Origin: an uncultured Prevotella sp.
GTDB lineage: Bacteria > Bacteroidota > Bacteroidia > Bacteroidales > Bacteroidaceae
Direction: 5' to 3'
Length of the DNA: 14,332 nucleotides
Assembly (NCBI GenBank): GCA_900539625.1
Contig: UQCW01000060.1
Location: forward strand, 1 to 14,332
Of the stretch, positions 1 through 6,266 are shown one piece after another. The position numbers and the translations under genes are program-made. Every line of letters starts with the position of its first letter. Positions within the stretch are counted from its first letter, which is position 1. The notes under the pieces are model-generated. The model saw nothing but the letters and a program-made list of their open reading frames with translations. It had not been told where the DNA came from and searched no databases.

Positions 1-186
1 CAACAAGTCCAGAGCCCAGGGCAACGCCCTGGGTACCATGTCCCCATTCCCTACGCCCTGTAAGGGCAAAAGTAAGGGCGAACGGTTGGGTGTCACTTTT
101 GCCCTTACAGGGCGTAGGCGTTTATACGCTGATACCCAGGGCGTTGCCCTGGGCTGTGGAGTTGCTGCCCTTTCAGGGCGCTCCAA
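1..186. repeat. Nested palindromic intergenic repeat, family A, copy 1 (cut by window edge)
   Basis: This is a stack of inverted repeats. An outer 22-bp perfect inverted repeat pairs 14-35 with 133-154, and an inner 24-bp perfect one pairs 50-73 with 95-118. Each outer arm is itself a hairpin (CCCAGGGC-AAC-GCCCTGGG, 15-33). The inner arms contain GCCCT-GTA-AGGGC. An asymmetric tail with GCCCTTTCAGGGCGCTCC follows at about 168-185. The same arrangement recurs near 2325-2511 in the same orientation. It lies just 3' of the PAP2-like gene and could act as a transcription stop for that operon, although no T-run is evident. No coding gene is supported in 1-255. Confidence 0.9.
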
Positions 187-255
187 TTCGCCCCATGTTT
201 CTTGTGGCACCGCATCCCCATATTCCTTGCAGCATACCTTCCCCCAATCCTTTTA

Positions 256-1215
256 TCAGAACCTAATCCGTTCCATGTATGGATAGAGGCGATTAGACCC
301 CCAATAGAAGAGGAAAGCCGTGAGGAGTCCGCCGATGACATCAACGAAATAATGTGCTTCGATATATACCGTGGCGCCACACAGCAACACGTATAGTGGC
401 AGCATGGCGAGCCAGAGTCTGCGGTGGTTGTCTTTCCAGAGAATCGTCATGAGCACCGTGCTGATGCCGACGTGCGACGAAGGGAAGGCCGCTGTTGGCC
501 GTTCGCCGCTCTCCTGCGCCGATTCCACCAGTTCGCGGAAGAAACCATCGGTGCCTGGCGATGGCAGCATTTCCGTGTGTGTGCGGAAATATTCGCCGAG
601 GTGTGCAAAATGTCCCTGCATGGCCGCGTCGACGCCGATGGCGCGGAAATAATATTGCGGTCCGGCAACGGGGAGGAAGAGATAGATGAGATAATACAGG
701 AAGAAAGAGGTCAGCACCACGAAGGCCGTGCGCCCGAAGCGCGGACGGTCGACAAAGAGCGGCACGAGCACCGTGAGGGCAATCATGGGATAGTAGGAGA
801 AATAGCCCAGATGGAAGAGTTCGCTCCATAGCTTCGACGGCATCACGCTGTGGAACACCAGCGAGGGCTGGCAGCCGAAGATGGCTTGGTCCGCCGCGGC
901 GAAGAGGTGGTCGAGGTTGGGGAAGAGCTGGCAAAACTCGTAGGTGTCGGGATACCAGTAGGCCAGCAGCGAGAGCGGATAGATGTAACGCAGGAGCATT
1001 GTGGCCCGCGTGGGCACCACGCAGTAGGTGGCCACCGTGAGCGCCATGCCGACAATGATGAAGGCCCGCCCCATGATGAGCTGCAACGGCGCGTTCATGT
1101 CGCCCCACACCAGACCGATGACGGCCGTCGTGAAAAGCGTGTAGGCCAGTGTGACTTTCTCCACACCGAGCAATCCGCGCTGGCGCGGCTCGAAATTGAT
1201 GTAACTTAAATCCAT
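256..1215 (-). CDS. PAP2-superfamily membrane protein, inositolphosphoceramide-synthase-like
   Basis: This 319-residue inner-membrane protein has several hydrophobic segments (about 22-38, 46-66, 70-88, 140-155, 162-182, 264-284 and 290-306). The C-terminal half carries the PAP2/Aur1 catalytic signature: FPSSHVG around His248, and H288-x3-D292 within EAHYFVDVIGG. An upstream LPVAGPQYYF stretch (181-190) resembles the Aur1-type first motif. PAP2_3 proteins hydrolyse lipid phosphates or transfer phospho-headgroups, and Bacteroidetes use such enzymes to make inositol phosphoceramide. Here the exact substrate is inferred, not shown. The ATG lies inside the end of the upstream epimerase gene (10-base overlap), which indicates translational coupling and a shared pathway. 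A plain lipid phosphatase is the main alternative. Confidence 0.82.
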   Translation of the reverse strand: MDLSYINFEPRQRGLLGVEKVTLAYTLFTTAVIGLVWGDMNAPLQLIMGRAFIIVGMALTVATYCVVPTRATMLLRYIYPLSLLAYWYPDTYEFCQLFPNLDHLFAAADQAIFGCQPSLVFHSVMPSKLWSELFHLGYFSYYPMIALTVLVPLFVDRPRFGRTAFVVLTSFFLYYLIYLFLPVAGPQYYFRAIGVDAAMQGHFAHLGEYFRTHTEMLPSPGTDGFFRELVESAQESGERPTAAFPSSHVGISTVLMTILWKDNHRRLWLAMLPLYVLLCGATVYIEAHYFVDVIGGLLTAFLFYWGSNRLYPYMERIRF

Positions 1216-2216
1216 GCTTCGCTTTTATACCATGCAACTGTTTCTGCGACGCCGCGGGAAAGGTCGTATTGCGGCTCGTAGGAGAGTTCTTTGCGGGCGC
1301 GAGAGATGTCACACCGCCAGTTGCGTTGTTTCATGATTCTGTATTTGTCGAGATTGAGCGTCGTTGTCTTTCCCCTCAGGCGTGCCCAGGTGCCAGAGAG
1401 GGCGCAGACGGCGTGGAGCACCCACAGGGGGGCGCAGATGTGGGCCACGTGGCGCACGCCCATGTTCTCTTGTAGGAGGTCTGAAAAGGTGCGCGAGGCA
1501 TATTCTCCGCCATCGGAGAGGTTATATGCCTGTCCCGACTGCCCTTTGGTGAGCGCCAGGAGGGCGGCGTTGACGAGGTCTTTCACGTAGATAAACGTGA
1601 TGATTTGTCGGCGGTAGCCCACGGAGAAGTCAATGTGTTGGCCGATGCTTTTGGCCATCAAGAAGTAGTCGCGCTCGCGCGGCCCGTAAACCCCCGTCGG
1701 GCGCAGGATGATATAGTCGAGTCCTTCCATTTGCTTGAGCCCTTCTTCCGCCTCGACCTTCGAACGCCCGTAGGCCGTGTTGGGTTGCGGGACATCGGCT
1801 TCGGTGAAGGCGGCATAGTCCGTCTCATGAAGCGCCCCGCAGATGCTCAGCGAACTGATGAAAACGAAGCGCGAGCGGAGGGCGCCGGTGGCGACGAGCT
1901 GGCGGGCCAGGGAAAGCGTTCCTTGCGTGTTGACGCGGAAAAAGTCGGCCGGACGGCGGCATTTGGTGGCGCCGGCGGCGTGGACGACGTATTGCCAAGG
2001 CCCGTTGTCCTTCACGTGGGCATGGAGTTGCTCGGCGAGTTTCGCCTCGTTGCCGAGGTCCAGTTCGATGAAATGGATGCGCGGGTCGGTGAGGTAGCGC
2101 CTGGAACTCGTTGGGCGCACGGCGGCCCACACTTCAAACCCTCGCTGAAGGGCCTCTTCAACGAGGGTGCTGCCGATGAAGCCACTGGCACCGGTGATTA
2201 ATAGGCTGTTGTTCAT
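1206..2216 (-). CDS. NAD(P)-dependent epimerase/dehydratase, extended SDR family
   Basis: This 336-residue cytosolic oxidoreductase has a Rossmann fold starting at residue 4. The dinucleotide-binding motif TGASGFIG gives G9, G12 and G15. The active site is YGRSK (Tyr149, Lys153) with serines at 121-124 (SSLS). LRPTGVYGPRE (171-181) is the typical extended-SDR segment, and the length fits nucleotide-sugar epimerases and 3-beta-hydroxysteroid-dehydrogenase-like enzymes. The last ten bases overlap the PAP2-like gene, so the two probably act together, for example on a lipid or a polyprenyl- or inositol-linked head group. That link is inference. The substrate cannot be read from the sequence. The start ATG at 2214-2216 gives the standard N-terminal beta strand directly before the GxxGxxG motif. 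Confidence 0.88.
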   Translation of the reverse strand: MNNSLLITGASGFIGSTLVEEALQRGFEVWAAVRPTSSRRYLTDPRIHFIELDLGNEAKLAEQLHAHVKDNGPWQYVVHAAGATKCRRPADFFRVNTQGTLSLARQLVATGALRSRFVFISSLSICGALHETDYAAFTEADVPQPNTAYGRSKVEAEEGLKQMEGLDYIILRPTGVYGPRERDYFLMAKSIGQHIDFSVGYRRQIITFIYVKDLVNAALLALTKGQSGQAYNLSDGGEYASRTFSDLLQENMGVRHVAHICAPLWVLHAVCALSGTWARLRGKTTTLNLDKYRIMKQRNWRCDISRARKELSYEPQYDLSRGVAETVAWYKSEAWI

Positions 2217-2312
2217 TGTTTGTCGGTGTCTATAGGGGGCGGGTGGGGCGTTTAAAATTGGAATATTAAATCGATAGAGATTGTGCGTGAAAGCCTATCT
2301 GCGGCCTTGCAC

Positions 2313-2511
2313 GGGCTGAAAGCCCAACAAGTCCACAGCCCAGGGCAACGCCCTGGGTATCATGTCCCCCATTCCCTACGCCCTGTAAGGGCAAAAGTAA
2401 AAGCCAACCATTCGCCCATACTTTTGCCCTTACAGGGCGTGGGCGTTTATACATTGATACCCAGGGCGTTGCCCTGGGCTGTGGACTGGCTGCCCTTTCA
2501 GGGCGCTCCTG
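2313..2511. repeat. Nested palindromic intergenic repeat, family A, copy 2 (complete)
   Basis: A 33-bp perfect inverted repeat pairs 2330-2362 with 2455-2487. A 22-bp perfect inner one pairs 2378-2399 with 2419-2440. The outer arms again contain CCCAGGGC-AAC-GCCCTGGG. A small hairpin GGGCT-GAA-AGCCC precedes it (2313-2325), and the tail GCCCTTTCAGGGCGCTCC follows (about 2492-2509). Copy 1 has the same order and orientation, so the pair forms direct repeats around the epimerase-PAP2 operon. The transcript would fold into a long cruciform-like hairpin. Confidence 0.92.
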
Positions 2512-2534
2512 TTTGCGCTTTGTTCGTTTATGAT
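2494..2534 (+). repeat. 41-bp direct repeat, left copy
   Basis: This begins CCTTTCAGGGCGCTCC and ends GTTCGTTTATGAT. It matches 2607-2647 at 39 of 41 positions by eye, with a period of 113 bp. Its first part is also the tail of the family A repeat. Confidence 0.9.
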
Positions 2535-2606
2535 GTGCGCATGCTTCGCCACTTGTTATTTGGTTCAAAACCGCGCAGAGATTTTTCTTGGGTTTTGAAC
2601 ACCCTA
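2535..2606 (-). repeat. Family B intergenic repeat unit, reverse orientation
   Basis: Read on the minus strand, this segment starts GTAGGGTGTTCAAAA, continues through an A-rich stretch and a TTTTGAACCAAATA-like block, and ends in a GC-rich tail. The same order is seen at 12882, 14181 and 14265. It sits exactly between the two 41-bp direct repeats. Confidence 0.8.
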
Positions 2607-2647
2607 CCTTTCAGGGCGCTCCTGTTCGCGCTATGTTCGTTTATGAT
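2607..2647 (+). repeat. 41-bp direct repeat, right copy
   Basis: This is the second copy of the 2494-2534 sequence, with two substitutions (GTTC for GTTT and CTATG for CTTTG). It directly abuts the family B unit, suggesting a duplication associated with that unit. Confidence 0.9.
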
Positions 2648-2710
2648 ATATGCTTAATGGTGGATGTACTATATATTATATATAATATGTGTACACAACT
2701 TGCGGGAGGA

Positions 2711-3559
2711 TTAAAGCTCAATCTGCTCCACCTCCACATTCTGGTGCATGAAGAGCGCGGCGCTCTCGCGAAACTTGGCGGTGTCTTCCGTGGTGAGATA
2801 GCAGACGGTGCCGCCAGTGGTGCAGCGTTGCGCCATGTCGGGGTGGCGTTGCAGATAGTCCTTGAGGCTGGCGGCGACGTATTCGCCCTGCGGCACGATG
2901 CGCACGCCGGTTGGCACATACTTCACGATTTTGTTCATGAGCAACGGATAGTGTGTGCAACCCAATATGAGCGTGTCGATTTGCGGGTCGAGACGCATAA
3001 TGCCGTCAATGCGTTTGCGCACGAAATAGTCGGCACCGGGAGAGTCAAATTCGTAATTCTCCACCAGCGGTACCCACATGGGGCAGGCTTGGCCCGTGAC
3101 GGTGATGTCAGAGGCCAGTTTGTGGATTTCCAGGGTGTACGAGCCCGAATTGATGGTGCCCGCTGTGGCCAGCACACCGACGTGGCGCGAAGTGGTCAGT
3201 TTGCACACGGCTTCCACCGTTGGGCGAATCACGCCGAGCACGCGCCGCGTGGGGTCAAGTCGCTGAAGGTCCAGCATTTGTATGCTCCGCAGCGCCTTGG
3301 CTGAGGCCGTGTTGCAGGCCAGGATGACCAATTGGCAGCCGCGCTGGAAAAGCGCTTCGACGGCTTCCAGCGTATAGCGGTAAATCACGTCGAAGGAGCG
3401 GCTGCCGTAGGGGGCGCGGGCGTTGTCGCCAAGGTAAAGATAGTCGTACTGCGGCAGAAACTGCTGAATCTGCCTGAGAATGGTCAGTCCGCCATATCCG
3501 GAGTCGAACACGCCGATGGGGCCCTGTCCGGGCTGGAGTAAGGGAGTTTGTGTTGCCAT
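2711..3559 (-). CDS. murI: Glutamate racemase
   Basis: This cytosolic enzyme interconverts L- and D-glutamate to supply D-Glu for peptidoglycan. The 282-residue protein has all family landmarks. IGVFDSGYGG near the N terminus provides Asp19-Ser20. LGDNARAPYG lies at 43-52. ACNTAS contains catalytic Cys82, and GCTHYPLL contains catalytic Cys201 followed by His203. Length is normal for the family. It lies 63 bases downstream of the ompH-like gene on the same strand. Known Bacteroidetes genomes often place murI after ompH-type genes behind bamA, so co-transcription is likely. The start ATG at 3557-3559 is chosen because it leaves about 14 residues before the conserved IGVFDSG. Confidence 0.97.
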   Translation of the reverse strand: MATQTPLLQPGQGPIGVFDSGYGGLTILRQIQQFLPQYDYLYLGDNARAPYGSRSFDVIYRYTLEAVEALFQRGCQLVILACNTASAKALRSIQMLDLQRLDPTRRVLGVIRPTVEAVCKLTTSRHVGVLATAGTINSGSYTLEIHKLASDITVTGQACPMWVPLVENYEFDSPGADYFVRKRIDGIMRLDPQIDTLILGCTHYPLLMNKIVKYVPTGVRIVPQGEYVAASLKDYLQRHPDMAQRCTTGGTVCYLTTEDTAKFRESAALFMHQNVEVEQIEL

Positions 3560-3622
3560 GTGAGCTGGCGTTTAAAGGAGTGGGGGAAGAGTGGCGTCGG
3601 AATCGTTCCAATCGCCTGTTTG

Positions 3623-4189
3623 TCAGCGTAGCGTGTTGAGCTTGGCCAGCACGTAAGGCGTTGCATCTTCAGAGAGAGAGCGGCGCACGTAGGGCATGGC
3701 TTTGCTGTCGCGGTTGATGATATATTGGTAGTTTCTCTCTTCGCCGACGGCAGCGATGGCATCGTCGAGCATCAGACGGATGGGCGCGAGCATATCGGCT
3801 TCGGCAGCTCTCACGAGGCTGTCGGCCTGATGGCGGAAAGCCAATCCCTTTTCGAGAGCGTCCTGCAAATCGCGCTGGCGCTTCAGCAGGATGTTCTGCG
3901 GAAAGTCTTTCTGTCCCTGCATGAAGTCGGTAAACATGCGTTTGAAATTCAGCTCGTTGTAGTTGGCTTCGCGCTCGTATTTGTCGCGCAGCTGCTTCAC
4001 GCGGATTTTCATGGCCATATATTCCGGCATGGATTGCAGGATGGAGTCGTAGCGCAGCATGCCGTAGACGGGCGGTGCCGACTTGGCCAAAGTCGTGTCG
4101 ATGGTTGCCATGCTCATCTGCGTCTGTGCCTTCGTGTGTGAAAGGCAGCAGATGAGGAGTATGCAGGCGGCGAAAAGAATTTTCTTCAT
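3623..4189 (-). CDS. OmpH/Skp-family periplasmic chaperone-like protein
   Basis: This 188-residue exported protein begins with a signal peptide (Lys-Lys, hydrophobic run to about residue 18, likely cleavage after HTKAQ). The mature part has the Skp/OmpH layout: a short N-terminal strand region, then a long charged helical arm (about 60-130, including VKQLRDKYEREANYNEL and LLKRQRDLQDALEKG), and a C-terminal region returning to strands. Skp-family proteins hold unfolded outer-membrane proteins in the periplasm. It leads into murI, the arrangement seen downstream of bamA in many Bacteroidetes, but here no bamA precedes it. Instead the sugar-sensor gene diverges from it. Family assignment rests on fold pattern and context because Skp sequences diverge strongly. 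Confidence 0.8.
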   Translation of the reverse strand: MKKILFAACILLICCLSHTKAQTQMSMATIDTTLAKSAPPVYGMLRYDSILQSMPEYMAMKIRVKQLRDKYEREANYNELNFKRMFTDFMQGQKDFPQNILLKRQRDLQDALEKGLAFRHQADSLVRAAEADMLAPIRLMLDDAIAAVGEERNYQYIINRDSKAMPYVRRSLSEDATPYVLAKLNTLR

Positions 4190-4203
4190 ATTATATATAT
4201 AAT
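4190..4203. repeat. 14-bp AT-only palindrome beside the ompH-like start
   Basis: ATTATATATATAAT is perfectly self-complementary and abuts the start codon of the ompH-like gene. It falls in that gene's ribosome-binding region, so it could weaken or modulate initiation, or simply be AT-rich leader. Confidence 0.5.
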
Positions 4204-4307
4204 GTGTCCTTTGTTGTTTTGCGCTTTGGATGGGGGACGGCCTGAAAGACTGGGCGTTTCCCTTTTTTAGGGTGGTTCAGAATTATTAGCCCCCCTTATA
4301 CTGCTTG

Positions 4308-4315
4308 CAAAGCTA
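4308..4315 (-). promoter_or_regulatory. Possible -7 element for ompH-murI
   Basis: The minus strand reads TAGCTTTG, matching TAnnTTTG. A matching TTTG at the -33 spacing is not evident, so the call is weak. If used, the leader would be roughly 110 nt. Confidence 0.3.
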
Positions 4316-4364
4316 CGCAAAAAAAACGAGTTACACCCCATGTGTGGTTTTGTTTTTCAGTATG

Positions 4365-4394
4365 TTGGAATATAGGGGTATTTTTGTAACTTTG
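4365..4394 (+). promoter_or_regulatory. Promoter of the sugar-sensor/regulator gene
   Basis: TTG at 4365-4367, a 19-bp spacer, and TAACTTTG at 4387-4394 match the Bacteroidetes housekeeping promoter. The predicted start near 4400 gives a leader of about 50 nt. The spacer holds TAGGGGTATTT (4373-4383), whose reverse complement recurs immediately after the regulator gene (6083-6093). Confidence 0.65.
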
Positions 4395-4415
4395 CCAGAG
4401 AAGAACCTCACATGT

Positions 4416-4450
4416 AGAATATCCGTACAAATCCTCCGTGCAGAATATCC
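4416..4450 (+). repeat. AGAATATCC direct repeats in the regulator leader
   Basis: AGAATATCC occurs at 4416-4424 and again at 4442-4450, directly before the ATG, with a 26-bp period. The second copy occupies the ribosome-binding position, and no Shine-Dalgarno sequence is seen. Confidence 0.5.
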
Positions 4451-6079
4451 ATGAAAAATAATCATCGCATCTTCGCCGCCCTCCTCGCCCTTGTGGCCTT
4501 GTTTTCCTCTTGTGGCGGCGAACAGAGAAAATATGTCATCGGCGTGTCGCAATGCTCCGACGACTCTTGGCGTACGAAACTCCAGCAGGAACTGGAACTT
4601 TCAACGTATTTCAATGACGAAGTGCAGCTCGTGTTGTGCTCGGCCAACGATGATGTGGAGCGGCAGTGCCGTCAGATAGATTCGTTGGTCGGCCTAAATG
4701 TCGATCTCCTCATCGTTTCCCCCCAGCAACTCGACAATATCTCTTCAACCATCGCCCATGCCACCGATAAAGGCATCCCCGTGATTCTCTTCGACCGCAA
4801 GAGCGACGTGAAGAACTACACCGCCTATATGGGGGCCGACAACTATCGCATCGGCCGCATGTTGGGCGATTATGCCGCCTCGCTCCTCGGCGGACAGGGA
4901 GAGGTCGTGGAGATTGCTGGCGAACACGGGTCGTCGCCCGCCATCGAGCGCCACAACGGATTTGCCGACGCCTTGAAGGCGCACCCTGGCATCCGCATCG
5001 TGGGCTATGAGGAGGGCAACTGGAAAGAGAAGTCGGGCGAGGACGCCATGGAAAAGATTTTGCGCCGCCTCGAGAAAGAAAATCCCGATTTCACCATCAG
5101 TTTGGTCTTTGGCGGCAACGACCGCATGGCCGTCGGCGCCCGCTCGGCCATCGAGCGCTACCGCTCGACCCATCCGCAGTCGGCCCTGGCCCAGCAGCCT
5201 CCCGTCTTCTATCTCGGCATCGACGCCCTCCCAACGCCCGGTGGCGGCATAGAGAAAGTGCGCGACGGCATACTGACGGCTTCCGCCATCTATCCCACGC
5301 ACGGCGACGAACTGATGCAGCTCGCGTTGAACATTCTCAACGGTGTGCCCTTTGAGAAGAACAACGACATGGAGACGAGCCTTGTCACGGCCGACAATGC
5401 CAAGGTGCTCTTGCTGCAAAACAAAGAGATAGAAAACCAGCATAGCTATATTCAGCGGATGCACACGAAGGTGGGCGACCTCCTCTCGCAGTTTAATCTG
5501 CAGCGTCTCTTCCTCATGTTCTTCATCCTGTTGGTAGCAGTGGTCAGTGCGCTGTTGGTGGTGTCCGTCAGAGCCTACCGCACCAAGCAGCGCCTTTATG
5601 AAAAGCTCCGGCGAAAGAACGAAGAACTCAACAGCGAGAAAGCCATCGTGGAACGCCAGCGCGACGAATTGGAAGAACAGCGCGACCAGCTCCTCGATGC
5701 CACCACCAAGGCGGAAGACCCCGCCGACGAAGAAGGCCCAGCCGACGGCATGGCCGATATGCCGAGAAACGAATTTCTGGAGCATTTCATGGAATGTATC
5801 GACCAGCGCTTCACCGATTCCGACCTGACGGTGGAAGACATCGGCCACGACATGTGCCTGTCGCGCGTGCAGCTCTATCGCCGCGTGAAAGCCGCCACCG
5901 GAAAGACGCCCGTTGAAATCATCCGCGAGAAGCGCCTCACGCATGCCCGCCTCCTCTTGGCCGATGGTTCGCTCTCTGTTTCCGAGGTAGCTTATAGAGT
6001 GGGCTTCTCCGCTCCTTCCTATTTCACGAAGTGCTACAAGGATTTCTACGGAAAATCGCCCTCGGAGAAGAAAAAATGA
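4451..6079 (+). CDS. Membrane-anchored sugar-binding sensor fused to AraC-type regulator
   Basis: The predicted one-component transmembrane regulator has 542 residues. It has a signal sequence with lipobox-like FSSC (Cys21), then a LacI/ribose-type periplasmic binding domain (about 27-315; IGVSQCSDDSW, DLLIVSPQ, VILFDRKS, YMGADNY). One membrane helix (about 352-373) leads to a charged coiled coil (about 376-416), an acidic linker and a C-terminal AraC/XylS domain (about 440-540; LSRVQLYRRVKAATGKTP and VAYRVGFSAPSYFTKCYKDFYG). The sensor resembles that of Bacteroides fructose-binding hybrid two-component systems such as BT1754, but histidine kinase, ATPase and receiver domains are absent. Position ahead of the barrel, GH32, MFS and kinase genes implies that it controls them in response to fructose or a related sugar. 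Ligand is inferred. Confidence 0.9.
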   Translation: MKNNHRIFAALLALVALFSSCGGEQRKYVIGVSQCSDDSWRTKLQQELELSTYFNDEVQLVLCSANDDVERQCRQIDSLVGLNVDLLIVSPQQLDNISSTIAHATDKGIPVILFDRKSDVKNYTAYMGADNYRIGRMLGDYAASLLGGQGEVVEIAGEHGSSPAIERHNGFADALKAHPGIRIVGYEEGNWKEKSGEDAMEKILRRLEKENPDFTISLVFGGNDRMAVGARSAIERYRSTHPQSALAQQPPVFYLGIDALPTPGGGIEKVRDGILTASAIYPTHGDELMQLALNILNGVPFEKNNDMETSLVTADNAKVLLLQNKEIENQHSYIQRMHTKVGDLLSQFNLQRLFLMFFILLVAVVSALLVVSVRAYRTKQRLYEKLRRKNEELNSEKAIVERQRDELEEQRDQLLDATTKAEDPADEEGPADGMADMPRNEFLEHFMECIDQRFTDSDLTVEDIGHDMCLSRVQLYRRVKAATGKTPVEIIREKRLTHARLLLADGSLSVSEVAYRVGFSAPSYFTKCYKDFYGKSPSEKKK

Positions 6080-6082
6080 TTC

Positions 6083-6093
6083 AAATACCCCTA
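6083..6093 (+). promoter_or_regulatory. Candidate operator AAATACCCCTA
   Basis: This 11-mer starts 3 bases after the regulator stop codon and is the exact reverse complement of 4373-4383, which lies inside the regulator's own promoter spacer. Two matching sites beside the two promoters of one locus suggest a regulator-binding site. This is inference from two copies only. Confidence 0.35.
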
Positions 6094-6140
6094 AAAATGT
6101 TGCATCGACCGATATTTACAAGTCGTTGCAACATTTTTGT
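6093..6140 (+). terminator. Rho-independent terminator after the regulator gene
   Basis: A 12-bp perfect stem pairs 6093-6104 with 6127-6138, containing ATGTTGCA and TGCAACAT. An inner CGAC/GTCG pairing (6106-6109 with 6122-6125) follows a single mismatch. The right arm ends in TTTTT. The flanking A and T runs could make it work in both directions. It isolates the regulator transcript from the barrel gene. Confidence 0.8.
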
Positions 6141-6172
6141 TTGCCCTTCGGTTTCACCATTACATACTTTTG
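6140..6172 (+). promoter_or_regulatory. Promoter of the outer-membrane barrel/GH32 operon
   Basis: TTTG at 6140-6143, a 21-bp spacer and TACTTTTG at 6165-6172 match the Bacteroidetes promoter pattern. The predicted start near 6179 gives a leader of about 88 nt containing two 18-bp repeats. The -33 element touches the end of the preceding terminator. Confidence 0.6.
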
Positions 6173-6185
6173 CGGCAGGAAGTCC

Positions 6186-6228
6186 GTTCGCGATGAACGA
6201 TGCTTCTTTCGTTCGCGACGAACGATGC
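6186..6228 (+). repeat. Tandem 18-bp palindromic repeats in the operon leader
   Basis: GTTCGCGATGAACGATGC (6186-6203) and GTTCGCGACGAACGATGC (6211-6228) differ at one base and have a 25-bp period. The second copy is part of a perfect inverted repeat TCGTTCG-CGA-CGAACGA (6209-6225), and the first keeps an imperfect version. If the predicted start is right they lie in the 5' untranslated leader, as a repressor operator pair or as RNA hairpins. Confidence 0.75.
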
Positions 6229-6266
6229 CTCATCATGGAAAACCTAACTACAAACCAATAACAAAC

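Larger units (their letters stand above)
2217..2710. other. 494-bp non-coding interval between murI and the epimerase gene
   Basis: This interval holds a complete family A palindromic repeat (2313-2511), two 41-bp direct repeats enclosing one family B unit (2494-2647), and an AT-rich perfect palindrome (2673-2688). Short open frames across it translate repeat sequence and are not supported as genes. No convincing Bacteroidetes promoter for the epimerase gene was found in 2217-2312. Confidence 0.8.

Noticed and set aside
341..1312. Long minus-strand open frame (323 codons) overlapping the PAP2-like gene
   Set aside because: It is a shadow frame: the translation is rich in Arg, His and Ala with no domain pattern, while the other frame carries the PAP2 motifs and membrane helices.
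1605..2201. Plus-strand open frame opposite the epimerase gene
   Set aside because: It is antisense to a gene with intact Rossmann and YxxxK motifs and is not supported.
2588..3304. Plus-strand open frame starting MGFEHPTFQG
   Set aside because: Its start translates repeat sequence and the rest is antisense to murI.
4745..5944. Minus-strand open frame of 399 codons opposite the regulator gene
   Set aside because: It is antisense to a gene with clear binding-protein and AraC motifs. The composition is a by-product of GC-rich codon use, and no recognised fold is seen.
6126..6266. Upstream in-frame extension of the barrel gene
   Set aside because: It would translate the terminator arm, promoter and leader repeats. 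The signal peptide begins exactly at 6267.
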